This document shows, piece by piece, positions 1 through 9,900 of a DNA stretch of 64,000 bases (positions are counted from its first letter, which is position 1; the number at the start of each line of letters is the position of its first letter). The position numbers and the translations under genes are program-made. The notes beneath the pieces are model-generated. The model did not search any database. It was not told the DNA's origin and saw only the letters and a list, made by a program, of their open reading frames with translations. The DNA comes from CAZSHX01 sp964606895 (GTDB taxonomy: Bacteria > Bacteroidota > Ignavibacteria > Kapaibacteriales > UBA2268), in NCBI GenBank assembly GCA_964606895.1, contig CAZSHX010000013.1, forward strand, positions 6,839-70,838, written 5' to 3'.

Positions 1-1
1 T

Positions 2-493
2 TGGGATAACATTGCATGGTTCAATCAGGACAGCTCATCAAATTTCACTGATGATGTTACAACAAGCAACTGGCAATGGGTGGCACGCGACCTGAAAAAA
101 TATGAAGGTGATACACTTTACATTGCTTTTTCAATGGTATCAAATCCCGTAAAAATTAAGGATGGCTGGTATATTGATAATATTCAGCTGAATGACGGAT
201 CTGCAGTTTATGAAGAATTAAGTGATTTATTTAGTAAAACTATGGTCGAGATTAGTCCAAATCCTGCATCCGACAAGATAAATCTGAGAGTTGGAATTCC
301 TGTTGCAGGCTATTGCACAATCGAGATAGATGATGTTTTGGGTAGTAAAATCAAGACTATATTCTCTGATAATTCGCAAGCAGGTGAATTCAATTTTGAC
401 TTGTCTATCAATGATATTCAGAGCGGTGTATATTACATCAAGGTTACGATTAACGGTATTTCCAAAACTTCAGGATTTGTCAAAATCAAATAA
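2..493 (+). CDS. C-terminal part of a T9SS-secreted surface protein (5' truncated by window edge)
   Basis: The reading frame is open from base 2, so only the last ~163 residues are visible; the GTG at 80 is internal. The visible part has two pieces. First is a beta-sandwich segment ending in a GWYIDNIQL motif, as in MAM-like or immune-inhibitor-A-like domains of secreted peptidases. Then a type A T9SS sorting domain follows, with ISPNPASDKINL near its start and SGVYYIKV near its end. The family knowledge is that such C-terminal domains route Tat/Sec-exported proteins across the outer membrane. The function of the missing N-terminus cannot be judged. Confidence 0.85.
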   Translation, partial: WDNIAWFNQDSSSNFTDDVTTSNWQWVARDLKKYEGDTLYIAFSMVSNPVKIKDGWYIDNIQLNDGSAVYEELSDLFSKTMVEISPNPASDKINLRVGIPVAGYCTIEIDDVLGSKIKTIFSDNSQAGEFNFDLSINDIQSGVYYIKVTINGISKTSGFVKIK

Positions 494-569
494 AAAAATA
501 AATTTTTAATAAATACCATGTTTTAGCGTCTTGAAAATGATATTTATGTTCAACTAAATATTTGGTTTT

Positions 570-3500
570 ATGCTCAATCCAAATCAGGCTTTTGAGGACG
601 ATTTATACTTTGAATATTTAAAAGACCCTGACTCAGTATCTCAGGAATGGAAAAGCTATTTTGAAAAAAACAAAAAAGCCCAAACCGGAGGTATATCCTA
701 TCAGACCATTTTAACAAAATCAGCGGCTGTTGAGTCAAAGCGAGTTGAAACAACTCCGAAAAATCTTACAGGAAATCAGGAAATTCTTGAACCTCTTTCC
801 AATGTTCAGTCCAAAGTTGCCGAAAACATGCAACTTAGCCTTGAAGTACCTACCGCAACTTCTGTAAGAACTATTCCCGTTAAAGCATTAGACGAAAACA
901 GAAGAATAATCAACAAATACCTTCTGAAAATGAAACGCCGCAAAGTTTCATTTACTCATGTTCTTGCATGGGCAATTGTAAAAGCTCTTCAAAAATATCC
1001 CGGAATGAACGATTCTTTTAGAATAGACGGCGGGAAAGCATTCAGAGTAAAAAAAGAATCAATCAATATAGGTCTGGCTGTTGATATTACAAAAAAGGAC
1101 GGAACAAGAACCCTATTGGTTCCATCGGTTAAAAATGCAGGAGTCTTTAACTTTTCTGACTTTATCATCCACTATGATGCATTGATTGACAAAGCCCGAA
1201 ACAATAAACTTGATATAGACGATTTGATGAATACCACGGTTACACTGACTAACCCCGGTATGATAGGTACATCTTTCTCCAGTCCGCGATTAATGAGCGG
1301 GCAGGGTTTGATTGTTGCCGCCGGAGCTATAGACTACCCAACCGAGTTTCAGGCTATGAAACCCGAATTCCTGACTACATTCGCTGTATCCAAAGTTCTG
1401 ACGATAACCAGCACTTATGACCACAGGATAATTCAAGGTGCAGAATCTGCTGAATTTTTATCTTATATATCAAAACTACTAATAGGCGAAGAACAATTTT
1501 ACGACCAAATATTCGCAAGTCTTCGCATTCCCTTCGAACCGATTCGCTGGGCAAAGGATATTTCAAAGGGAAGCCATTATGGGACTTCCGACCCATTTGA
1601 AATGTATGAAAAAAGTGCTCATGTTGTGCTAATGATAAATGCTTATCGGGTCAGAGGGCATCTTCTTGCATCAATAAATCCGCTGGGACAGGAATCATAT
1701 TACTATCCTGAATTAGACCCTGCATATTACGGATTTACGATTTGGGATCTGGACAGAGAATTTCATGCTGATGATAACTGGAAAAGCAACAACCTTGCTC
1801 TTCGCGAAATCATTGAGATAATGAGGGAAACCTATTGCGGTCCTATTGGCTTCGAATTTATGCACATTCAAGACCCCGTAAAAAAGGAATGGATAAAATT
1901 CACTCTCGAAGAAGTTGGAAGAACAAGAACATTTTCGCCCGAAGATAAATTACGATTCTTCAGAAAAATTGTTGAAGCTGAAGAATTTGAAAACTTCCTC
2001 CATACCAAATTTGTCGGTCATAAACGGTTCTCGCTCGAAGGCGGAGAAGCCATGATTGTAATGCTTGACAAAATATTTGAACTTGCGGCTGATAACGAAC
2101 TGAAATCTATTGCCCTGGGAATGGCACACAGAGGAAGGCTGAATGTTCTTGCAAATATCACAGCAAAGCCTTTAGAAAAAATATTTAATGAATTTGAAGG
2201 AACGATTGACCCCTATTCATATCACGGAAGCGGTGATGTCAAGTATCACCTTGGAGAACATTGCACCTACAGGACTTCAGAAGGAAAAGCGATTGATGTT
2301 ATCCTTTCGCCTAATCCGAGCCACCTTGAGCTTGTAAACCCCGTTATAGAGGGAATGGCAAGAGCACTTGAAAATAAAATTGAAGATGCTTCACATTCAC
2401 TTTCTTTGCCCGTTCTGATTCATGGCGACGCGGCTTTTGCAGGTCAGGGTATTGTTGCCGAAACTTTGAATCTTTCCCAATTACAGGGCTATAAAACAGG
2501 CGGGACAATTCATATTATTATTAACAATCAGATTGGATTCACTACATCTGCTCAGGATGCCCGCTCGACAGTTTATGCTACCGATGTGGCAAAGATGATT
2601 CAGGTACCGATTATTCATGTAAACGGCAATGACCCCGAAGCTGTTGTTTCAGCTTCTATTTTTGCTTTTGAATATAGAAACAGATTCAAGAGCGATGTGA
2701 TTATTGATATGATTTGTTACAGAAAATATGGGCATAATGAGGGCGATGAACCATCTTATACTCAGCCGCTACTTTACAAAAAGATTAAACTGATGAAACC
2801 CCTGAGTAATTCTTACAACAGGATTCTTATAAGTGACGGCACAATCACCGAAGAATCTGCCGTTAATACTTACCGTGAGGTTCAGGACAAATATTACAAT
2901 GCTTATTCAAATAGAAAATCAGTTTTAAACAACAATGAAATTGTGGAACCCGAGAAAGTTTCTATCTTTGAAAAAGTAAATACCCAAGTTTCTGATTCAA
3001 TCTTAGAAGATGTTGCAAGAGCAATTACTTCAGTACCCGATGACTTCACTCCTAATTCAAAAATCAAAACTCTTCTTACTAAACGATTGGAAATGGTTGA
3101 ATCAACTGTTCCGCAAATTGATTGGGCGATGGCTGAGGCTCTTGCATTCGGAACATTATTGGTTGAAGGTAAAAACATTCGGATAACAGGTCAGGATTCC
3201 CGCAGGGGAACATTCAGCCAAAGACATTCAGTTTTGACTGATGTTACGAACGAAAATATTTTTGTTCCATTGCAGAATATCAGCTCGAATCAAGGAAAAT
3301 TCAGGATTTACGATAGTCCGCTGTCTGAAGTTGCAGTTCTGGGCTTTGAATATGGCTATAGTGTTATTGATAAAGATGGTCTTGTTCTATGGGAGGCACA
3401 ATTCGGCGATTTCGTCAATGGTGCTCAGGCAATTATTGACCAGTTTATTGCATGTGCCGAAACAAAATGGAATCAGAAATCAAACCTTGTTCTCCTTCTC

Positions 3501-4145
3501 CCCCACAGCTACGACGGTCAGGGCTCGGAACATTCATCCGCACGCTTCGAAAGATTTCTTCAGCTTGGAGCCGAAGAAAATATAATTGTTGCTAACCTTA
3601 CAACGCCTGCTCAGTACTTCCACATTCTGCGGAGGCAGGTTTATTCAGATTTGAAAAAACCATTGTTTATCATGACTCCCAAAAGCATGCTTAGGCATCC
3701 CCATGCTGTAAGTTCTGCCAAAGAACTTGCTCAAGGAAGCTTTACTGAGATTCTTGATGATAGTTCTTTGAATGTTAACGATGTCAAAAGAATTCTTCTT
3801 TGTACGGGAAAATTGTATTATGAATTATTGCAGTACCGTACCGATAAACAAATTTCCGATACTGCAATAATTAGAGTCGAACAGCTATATCCGCTCCACA
3901 CAGAATTACTTTCATCAATCTTGAAAAAGTACAGGAAAGCAAAGGAAATCTACTGGGTACAGGAAGAACCTAAAAATATGGGCGCATGGAACTATATCAG
4001 CCCGAGAATAAGTGAAGTACTTCCACAAAACCTTCAGCTTGACTATGCAGGAAGAAAAGAAAGTGCGTCAACTGCATCGGGTTCATTAAAGATTCATAAT
4101 GAAGAACAAAAGAATGTTCTGATTCAGGCATTCGGACAAAAATAA
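570..4145 (+). CDS. kgd: Fused 2-oxoglutarate dehydrogenase E1 / dihydrolipoamide succinyltransferase (Kgd/OdhA type)
   Basis: The 1191-aa protein combines an E2 acyltransferase catalytic domain and a full thiamine-diphosphate E1, the layout known from mycobacterial Kgd and corynebacterial OdhA (~1230 aa). The N-terminus (FEDDLYFEYLKDPDSV) is the E1 leader found in this family. The E2 part covers roughly residues 85-315 with catalytic YDHRIIQG (His285). E1 follows, with GMAHRGRLNV (His520) and HGDAAFAGQG. No lipoyl or E3-binding domain is present, so the acyl group must pass to a lipoyl arm in trans. A candidate is the separate E2 at 17931. It catalyses 2-oxoglutarate oxidation in the TCA cycle, in the cytoplasm. 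It ends at a shared terminator and faces the convergent lipoprotein gene. The start is the first ATG matching the family N-terminus; no clear Shine-Dalgarno sequence is visible. Confidence 0.95.
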   Translation: MLNPNQAFEDDLYFEYLKDPDSVSQEWKSYFEKNKKAQTGGISYQTILTKSAAVESKRVETTPKNLTGNQEILEPLSNVQSKVAENMQLSLEVPTATSVRTIPVKALDENRRIINKYLLKMKRRKVSFTHVLAWAIVKALQKYPGMNDSFRIDGGKAFRVKKESINIGLAVDITKKDGTRTLLVPSVKNAGVFNFSDFIIHYDALIDKARNNKLDIDDLMNTTVTLTNPGMIGTSFSSPRLMSGQGLIVAAGAIDYPTEFQAMKPEFLTTFAVSKVLTITSTYDHRIIQGAESAEFLSYISKLLIGEEQFYDQIFASLRIPFEPIRWAKDISKGSHYGTSDPFEMYEKSAHVVLMINAYRVRGHLLASINPLGQESYYYPELDPAYYGFTIWDLDREFHADDNWKSNNLALREIIEIMRETYCGPIGFEFMHIQDPVKKEWIKFTLEEVGRTRTFSPEDKLRFFRKIVEAEEFENFLHTKFVGHKRFSLEGGEAMIVMLDKIFELAADNELKSIALGMAHRGRLNVLANITAKPLEKIFNEFEGTIDPYSYHGSGDVKYHLGEHCTYRTSEGKAIDVILSPNPSHLELVNPVIEGMARALENKIEDASHSLSLPVLIHGDAAFAGQGIVAETLNLSQLQGYKTGGTIHIIINNQIGFTTSAQDARSTVYATDVAKMIQVPIIHVNGNDPEAVVSASIFAFEYRNRFKSDVIIDMICYRKYGHNEGDEPSYTQPLLYKKIKLMKPLSNSYNRILISDGTITEESAVNTYREVQDKYYNAYSNRKSVLNNNEIVEPEKVSIFEKVNTQVSDSILEDVARAITSVPDDFTPNSKIKTLLTKRLEMVESTVPQIDWAMAEALAFGTLLVEGKNIRITGQDSRRGTFSQRHSVLTDVTNENIFVPLQNISSNQGKFRIYDSPLSEVAVLGFEYGYSVIDKDGLVLWEAQFGDFVNGAQAIIDQFIACAETKWNQKSNLVLLLPHSYDGQGSEHSSARFERFLQLGAEENIIVANLTTPAQYFHILRRQVYSDLKKPLFIMTPKSMLRHPHAVSSAKELAQGSFTEILDDSSLNVNDVKRILLCTGKLYYELLQYRTDKQISDTAIIRVEQLYPLHTELLSSILKKYRKAKEIYWVQEEPKNMGAWNYISPRISEVLPQNLQLDYAGRKESASTASGSLKIHNEEQKNVLIQAFGQK

Positions 4146-4166
4146 ATTCAAATCAGAAATTTAAAC

Positions 4167-4206
4167 AAAAAAGGGCTGACTCAATTTGATGAATCAGCCT
4201 TTTTTA
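4167..4206. terminator. Bidirectional terminator between convergent genes
   Basis: A stem of GGCTGA...TCAGCC with one small mismatch is flanked by A-rich sequence on the left and a T-run on the right. It lies between the ends of the convergent kgd and lipoprotein genes, so it can serve both. Confidence 0.8.
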
Positions 4207-4224
4207 GATTTCAAATGTTATCGC

Positions 4225-4914
4225 TTATTTTGCGGCAACAGGTGTTTCTTTTGCAATCTTTTTGCCACTTGCAAATTCAATTACTGATGGATCCCATACT
4301 GTATAAACATTAGGATTCTTGTTTGTAAGAACTTCGTTCAAAAGAATATCGTTCTTGTTGTTCTGATCCATAATGAAAGTAGAGTTGAACTGCTGAACTT
4401 TACCGGCAGGAATACCCTGAGTAATTTTAATTCTGAAGCCTTTGATAAGTTGGTTGTTGGAAGTAACAAATTTGAGTAATCCTTCAACATTTTTAATGTC
4501 TTCTTTAGCCTTATTCTGAATTGCTATTCCAAAACGAAAGTATTTTTGACTATTTTGTTCAACTGGTTCCCATCCGATATAACCAAAACCATGAAGTGAA
4601 TTCATAAGAGTATTGGTCAAACCAAGAAGGCTGGATTTACGTAAAAATTCTTTCTCGTCATTAATAACTGCACCAACAGTTTTGCCGTTGACAGAGTCCA
4701 ATTGATTAGCGAATCTGCCAATACCAAGAACAAACATGTCTATTTCTTCTTTTTTAAACCCTTGATCTGCTTTCATCTTGTCAAGAAGTTCAGGCAAATT
4801 TGCAACATTGATAACTTCCTGTTTTACTTTTGCTTCTTCTTTTTGGCAACCGCCGATAAAAGTTAAGGAAACAAAGAACACTACGACTGCAAGAATCTTA
4901 ACGATATTCTTCAT
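4225..4914 (-). CDS. Putative lipoprotein of unknown function
   Basis: The 229-aa product starts with a lipoprotein signal peptide: a basic MKNIVK start, a hydrophobic core, and a FIGGC lipobox with the acylated cysteine at about residue 23. The rest is soluble, mixed alpha/beta and rich in Asn and Lys, with no motif I recognise. It probably sits in the periplasmic or outer-membrane leaflet. It is divergent from rex across 268 bp. It could be a Rex target, but nothing in the protein shows that. Confidence 0.75.
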   Translation of the reverse strand: MKNIVKILAVVVFFVSLTFIGGCQKEEAKVKQEVINVANLPELLDKMKADQGFKKEEIDMFVLGIGRFANQLDSVNGKTVGAVINDEKEFLRKSSLLGLTNTLMNSLHGFGYIGWEPVEQNSQKYFRFGIAIQNKAKEDIKNVEGLLKFVTSNNQLIKGFRIKITQGIPAGKVQQFNSTFIMDQNNKNDILLNEVLTNKNPNVYTVWDPSVIEFASGKKIAKETPVAAK

Positions 4915-5027
4915 GAAATCTCCAAAAAAAATTAAAAAAAACTAATTTATTTATTTTTATCATGCAAAATTAACATTTTAGTAAGAAATAACCAATTTTT
5001 TTTCATTATCAGCTATGAACCACAAAA

Positions 5028-5062
5028 TTTTTCACAAAGAATTAATTTTTTTCACAAAGAAT
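5028..5062. promoter_or_regulatory. Direct repeat containing Rex-like half-sites
   Basis: Two identical 15-bp copies of TTTTTCACAAAGAAT begin at 5028 and 5048, 20 bp apart (two helical turns). Each contains TTCACAA, the half-site of the known Rex operator TTGTGAA-N6-TTCACAA. They lie 120-155 bp upstream of the rex start, between it and the divergent lipoprotein gene. The copies are direct rather than inverted, so autoregulation is only a suggestion. Confidence 0.3.
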
Positions 5063-5182
5063 ATTTCAAAATTCATTTTTTTTTTATAAATTACAAAATA
5101 TCATTTGGAATTAACAAAAAAGTTTTATAGATTTGACGTTACGAACATCACATATTTTTTTTCACTAACATTAAGTAACATT

Positions 5183-5815
5183 ATGGATACAGAAAAAATT
5201 TCCGAAAGGTCTATTCAAAGACTGATTCTTTACAGAAAAGTTCTTTCTTCAATGATGGAAGAAGGACAGAGGAATATCTATTCACATCAGCTTGCTGAAG
5301 TTGCCGCATCTTCTTCGGCTCAGGTTCGCAGGGATTTGATGGTCATCGGTTATCAGGGAACACCTGTTCATGGCTATATGATTCCTAATCTTATCGAAAG
5401 TATCAGTCAGTTCCTGAATCCCCCCAAGAAACAAAATGTTGCTCTTGTTGGCATTGGTAATCTTGGTAGAGCGATTCTTGATTACAGCAAAAACAGAAAT
5501 TCTAATCTTGATATTGTTGCCGCATTTGATACAAACAAATCAAAAATCAACAGAGTTATCGAAGGTTGCCATTGCTATGATGTGAAAGATATTGAGAAAA
5601 TTATCAAAGAGAAAAAATGTGAAGTTGCAGTTATTGCAATTCCACCCGAAAACGTTCAAGCAGTTGCCGAAAGACTTGTTAAAGGTGGTATAAAAGGTAT
5701 TCTGAATTATTCACCTGCAAACTTGAAACTTCCCGCAAAAGTTTTTGTTGAAAACAGAGACATGATGCTTGCTTTGGAAAAAGTTGCGTATTATGCCTCA
5801 AAAGTAGGAAAATAG
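5183..5815 (+). CDS. rex: Redox-sensing transcriptional repressor Rex
   Basis: The 210-aa protein has the Rex layout. An N-terminal winged helix (ISERSIQRLILYRKVL, then SSAQVRRDLMVIGYQGTPVHGY) is followed by a Rossmann domain with ALVGIGNLGRAIL and a C-terminal swap helix (residues ~190-210). Rex senses the NADH/NAD+ ratio and represses fermentation and respiration genes when NAD+ is high. The ATG at 5183 is chosen because it precedes the family start; an upstream in-frame TTG at 5105 would add 26 non-homologous residues. The gene stands alone and ends in its own terminator. Confidence 0.95.
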   Translation: MDTEKISERSIQRLILYRKVLSSMMEEGQRNIYSHQLAEVAASSSAQVRRDLMVIGYQGTPVHGYMIPNLIESISQFLNPPKKQNVALVGIGNLGRAILDYSKNRNSNLDIVAAFDTNKSKINRVIEGCHCYDVKDIEKIIKEKKCEVAVIAIPPENVQAVAERLVKGGIKGILNYSPANLKLPAKVFVENRDMMLALEKVAYYASKVGK

Positions 5816-5849
5816 AAATATAGCATTTTTAATGAATTATAGGATGATA

Positions 5850-5878
5850 AAGGCAGTTTTTTTTGGGAACTGCCTTTT
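5850..5878 (+). terminator. Rho-independent terminator of rex
   Basis: A 9-bp stem AAGGCAGTT / AACTGCCTT is followed by a T-run. It starts 35 bp after the rex stop codon. Confidence 0.85.
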
Positions 5879-6026
5879 TGTTATTTTCTTCAGTTATTTA
5901 TTAATCTCTAAAAATGTAATGATGATAATCCTTTCTTTTAATTATGAAATATCAAATTTCACCTAAAGAAATTCTTCAAATTGCCGATATTATAAATGTA
6001 TTTTGACTTTTAATCATGGATGATTT

Positions 6027-6854
6027 ATGTATGGCATGGCAAAAATATGTTTGATTTTGTTTGTTTTTCTTCAGTTCGGATTGGCTGAAGCAAGTACTGT
6101 TAGTATTACAACTACTTCAGGTAAGAGAATTTCCTTTAAACCGATATTACTAAACTCACAGGAATATGCCGAAAGTGTTTCTATCAATAAATCATTGAAT
6201 CCGAACTATAAGGTCAAATTTTTACCCGGTTCAATGTTCTTTTCGATTGAAAGAAAAGACATCAGACAAATCCTCCAAATGACCCTTCCTGTGATTGATT
6301 ACAAGGGCATGATACTTATTCCTTATCAGGCATTTTTTAAAAGTCTTGATAATGAAAAAGTTGTGAAGGTGAATTATTCAAACTCATCAATTCAGATTTC
6401 CAATTATCCGACTTTAACAAGACCTGAACATAATTTTGTAAAACAAACTATAGAAAAATCCGATTCTCATTTTCCGAAAAGGTCGGCGAATCTTCCAAGA
6501 TTCAAAATACAAAATAGTATCAATCGAATTGAACAAGCTTTGAACGAAGAGAGAATTGAAGAAATTGAGCAAAGCACAAATGATGACTTCAAATTAAAAC
6601 TTTATAGAATTTCTTCTTCATTAGATGATGAAATAAATTTCTATGATTATATAGTTCAACATTCCAAAAAAGAAAACAAGAAGAAAATTCAATATGTTAC
6701 AGGTCCTGTGAAGTTGAAATCCGAAGATAAGAAGCTCAAATATAAACAAATTATCAAAATCCCAACTGAAGATTCACCTCAACCCGATGTCTATAGTTTA
6801 CCCAAAAATTTAATCCGAAGAGAGCTTGACAAATCAAAAGCTTCTGAAAAATAA
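6027..6854 (+). CDS. Exported protein of unknown function
   Basis: The 275-aa product has a signal peptide (hydrophobic ICLILFVFLQFGLA, cleavage near AEA-S). Residues ~40-125 include IPYQAFFKSL followed by a short beta pair, which weakly resembles the copper-amine-oxidase N-terminal-like (stalk) module of cell-envelope enzymes. The second half is highly charged and probably helical or disordered (KENKKKIQ, KLKSEDKKLKYKQ). It may share a transcript with the tilS fusion gene that starts 71 bp later. No enzymatic motif is seen. Confidence 0.7.
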   Translation: MYGMAKICLILFVFLQFGLAEASTVSITTTSGKRISFKPILLNSQEYAESVSINKSLNPNYKVKFLPGSMFFSIERKDIRQILQMTLPVIDYKGMILIPYQAFFKSLDNEKVVKVNYSNSSIQISNYPTLTRPEHNFVKQTIEKSDSHFPKRSANLPRFKIQNSINRIEQALNEERIEEIEQSTNDDFKLKLYRISSSLDDEINFYDYIVQHSKKENKKKIQYVTGPVKLKSEDKKLKYKQIIKIPTEDSPQPDVYSLPKNLIRRELDKSKASEK

Positions 6855-6925
6855 TCTTAATAATTTGATATTAACAGTTTTTTTCTTAAATTGTTTGTTT
6901 ATCATTTTGTTAAATTATTGACTTT

Positions 6926-9900
6926 ATGGCTCGTAGTACTAAAAATAAGACTGAAACACCCAAAGAACATATATTGGTCGAAAATCCCAAGGTAATTGTT
7001 AAACAAGTACCTGAGGTTGTCCAAAATGACAACAAACTTTTAAAACCAAAAAGTTTAAATCAAAAAAAGAAAGCAAATCCTATTTCGGAAAACTTGCCTT
7101 CTGAACCTATTGTTAAACAAGCAAAGAAATCTTCAAACTCTAAACCCGTTCTGGAAACAGCTATTGTTGTTCCAAAGGTTGTTCGACCGAAAGCTGTCAA
7201 GCCGGCAATTCAGAAGGAAGAACAAAAACCTATCCTCGAAGCTATTTCAAAACGAAAAAAGACTAAGGTTGAATCAAAAGTAAAAATTGAATCATCAGTA
7301 GCTACGGTTGAAAAAGAGACTTCAAGTAACAGAGGCAGGCAAAAGATTAAAGCTCCGGTTATTGATAATATTCAACCCGTTATAGAAAATGTGAATAAGA
7401 AGGTTGAAAAAGTTGCCCCTGTTCCTAAAAATGAGAAGAAGGACGAAATAAAGCTAATTCAAACTTCTGTAGAAAATAAAAATCCAAACCGCAGAGACTG
7501 GAACAAAAACAGAAATCAAAATCGCCAAAACGAGAATGTTGAGAAAGTTCAGCAGGAAACCAAACCAATTGAAAAAATCGTTGAACCAGAGCAAACTGGT
7601 CAACAAGTTCAATCGGCAAATGAAAATAGAAATCAGAGAAATCCAAACCACAGAGATTGGAACAAAAACAGAATTCAGAATCGGCAGAACAATAATGTTG
7701 GAAATGTTCAGCAAGATGCCAAACCAATAGAAAAAATCGTTGAATCTGAGCAAGCTGTTCAAGAAGAACAGTCTGCAAATGAGAACAGAAATCAGCGAAA
7801 TCCAAACCGCAGAGATTGGAATAAAAATCAGAATCGCCAAAACGATAATGTTGAGCAACCTCAGCAAGATGCCAAACCTTTAGAAAATATTGTTGAACCC
7901 GAGCAATCTATTCCACAAGTTCAATCAGCAAATGAGAACAGAAATCAGCGAAATCCAAACCGCAGAGATTGGAATAAAAATCAGAATCGCCAAAACGATA
8001 ATGTTGAGCAACCTCAGCAAGATGCCAAACCTTTAGAAAATATTGTTGAACCCGAGCAATCTATTCCACAAGTTCAATCAGCAAATGAGAACAGAAATCA
8101 GAGAAATCCAAACCGCAGAGATTGGAATAAAAGCAGAAATCAAAATCGGCAAAACGATAATATTGAACCAGCACAGCAAGAAACAAAACCGATAGAACAA
8201 AATGTTGAGTTTGAGCAAGCTGTTCCACAAGTTCTATCTGCGAATCATAATAGAAATCAGAGAAATCNNNNNNNNNNNNNNNNNNNNNNNNNNNNNNNNN
8301 NNNNNNNNNNNNNNNNNNNNNNNNNNNNNNNNNNNNNNNNNNNNNNNNNNNNNNNNNNNNNNNNNNNCAAACCGCAGGGATTGGAATAAAAACAGAAATC
8401 AGAATCGGCAGAACGATAATGTTGAGCAAGTTCAGCAAGATACCAAACCAATTGAAAAAAACATTGAATCTGAGCAAGCTGTTCAAGAAGTACAGTCTGC
8501 AAATGAGAACAGAAACCAACGAAATCCAAACCGCAGGGATTGGAATAAAAACAGAAATCAGAATCGGCAGAACGATAATGTAGAGCAAATTAAGCAAGAT
8601 GCCAAACCAATTGAAAAAAACATTGAATCTGAGCAATCTGTTCAAGAAGTACAGTCTGCGAATGAGAACAGAAATCAGCGAAATCCAAACCGCAGTGATT
8701 GGAACAAAAACAGAAATCAGAATCGGCAGAATGATAATATTAAGCAAGTTCAGCAGGAAACCAAACCTTTAGAAAAAAGCATTGAATCTGAGCAAGCTGT
8801 TCAACAAGTTCAGTCTGCAAATGAAAATAGAAATCAGAGAAATCCAAACCGCAGAGACTGGAATAAAAACAGAAATCAGAATCGTCAGAACGATAATGTT
8901 GAAAATGTTCAGCAAGATGCCAAACCTTTAGAAAAAAGCATTGAACCTGAGCAAGCTGTTCAACAAGTTCAATCTGCGAATGAGAACAGAAATCAGAGAA
9001 ATCCAAACCGCAGAGATTGGAACAAAAATAGAAATCAGAATCGGCAGAAAGATATTGTTGATCAATTACAGCAAGATACACCTGTTCAACAGGAAATTAA
9101 ATCAATTCCTCATAAGGAATTAATTAATCAAAAAAATCAACCAAAACAGCAGAGGCAAAATGTAGCACCTCCTATTCCAAAAGTTGAGGTAAAGCAACCA
9201 GAAGTAAAAATTCCTGAAAAACCTGCTCCCAAAAAAGTCTATGAAAAGCTTAAGATTTCTGTCATCAATAGAAATATGCTGATTAAACCGACTTTGAGAA
9301 ACAATGAATATTATTCCAAATTTTTCAAGATGTTGAATCTACATTTTTCTAATGAAATTGATTTGCCCAAAGGAACAAGTTTTATTCTGGCAGTAAGCGG
9401 CGGAGTGGATTCGGCTGTTATGCTGGATGTGTTTGCCAATCTTGCAGAAGAAAATGCATATCATCTTGTAGTTGCCCATTTCAACCACATGCTACGTGGT
9501 GAGCATTCTGACAAAGATCTTGCACTTGTAAAAGATTTGGCAAAAAATTATGGATTACAGTTTTATTCGTCATCGGGAGATGTTAAAGGATTTGCTAAAG
9601 AAAATTCGCTAAGTATTGAACATGCGGCACGTACTCTTCGGTACAGATATCTGAGCCAGATTGCACAAAATCTTAAAATCAATTATATCCTTACAGCCCA
9701 TACATCCGATGATGTTGCCGAAACTTTTCTTTCGCATTTATTCAGGGGTTCGGGATTGACAGGTTTGAGCGGAATACCTCAGAAAAGAAAATTAAGCAAA
9801 ACTTCATATTTATTCAGACCATTTTTGAATCTGAACAAATCAGAGCTGATTGAATATGCCCAAAATAGAGATTTAAAATGGCAGGAAGATGAATCCAATT

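Noticed and set aside
7425..8747. Long open frames on the minus strand and in other plus frames across the tilS repeats
   Set aside because: They are mirrored products of the tandem repeat, with repetitive Leu/Ile/Val-rich translation, no ribosome sites and no independent start.
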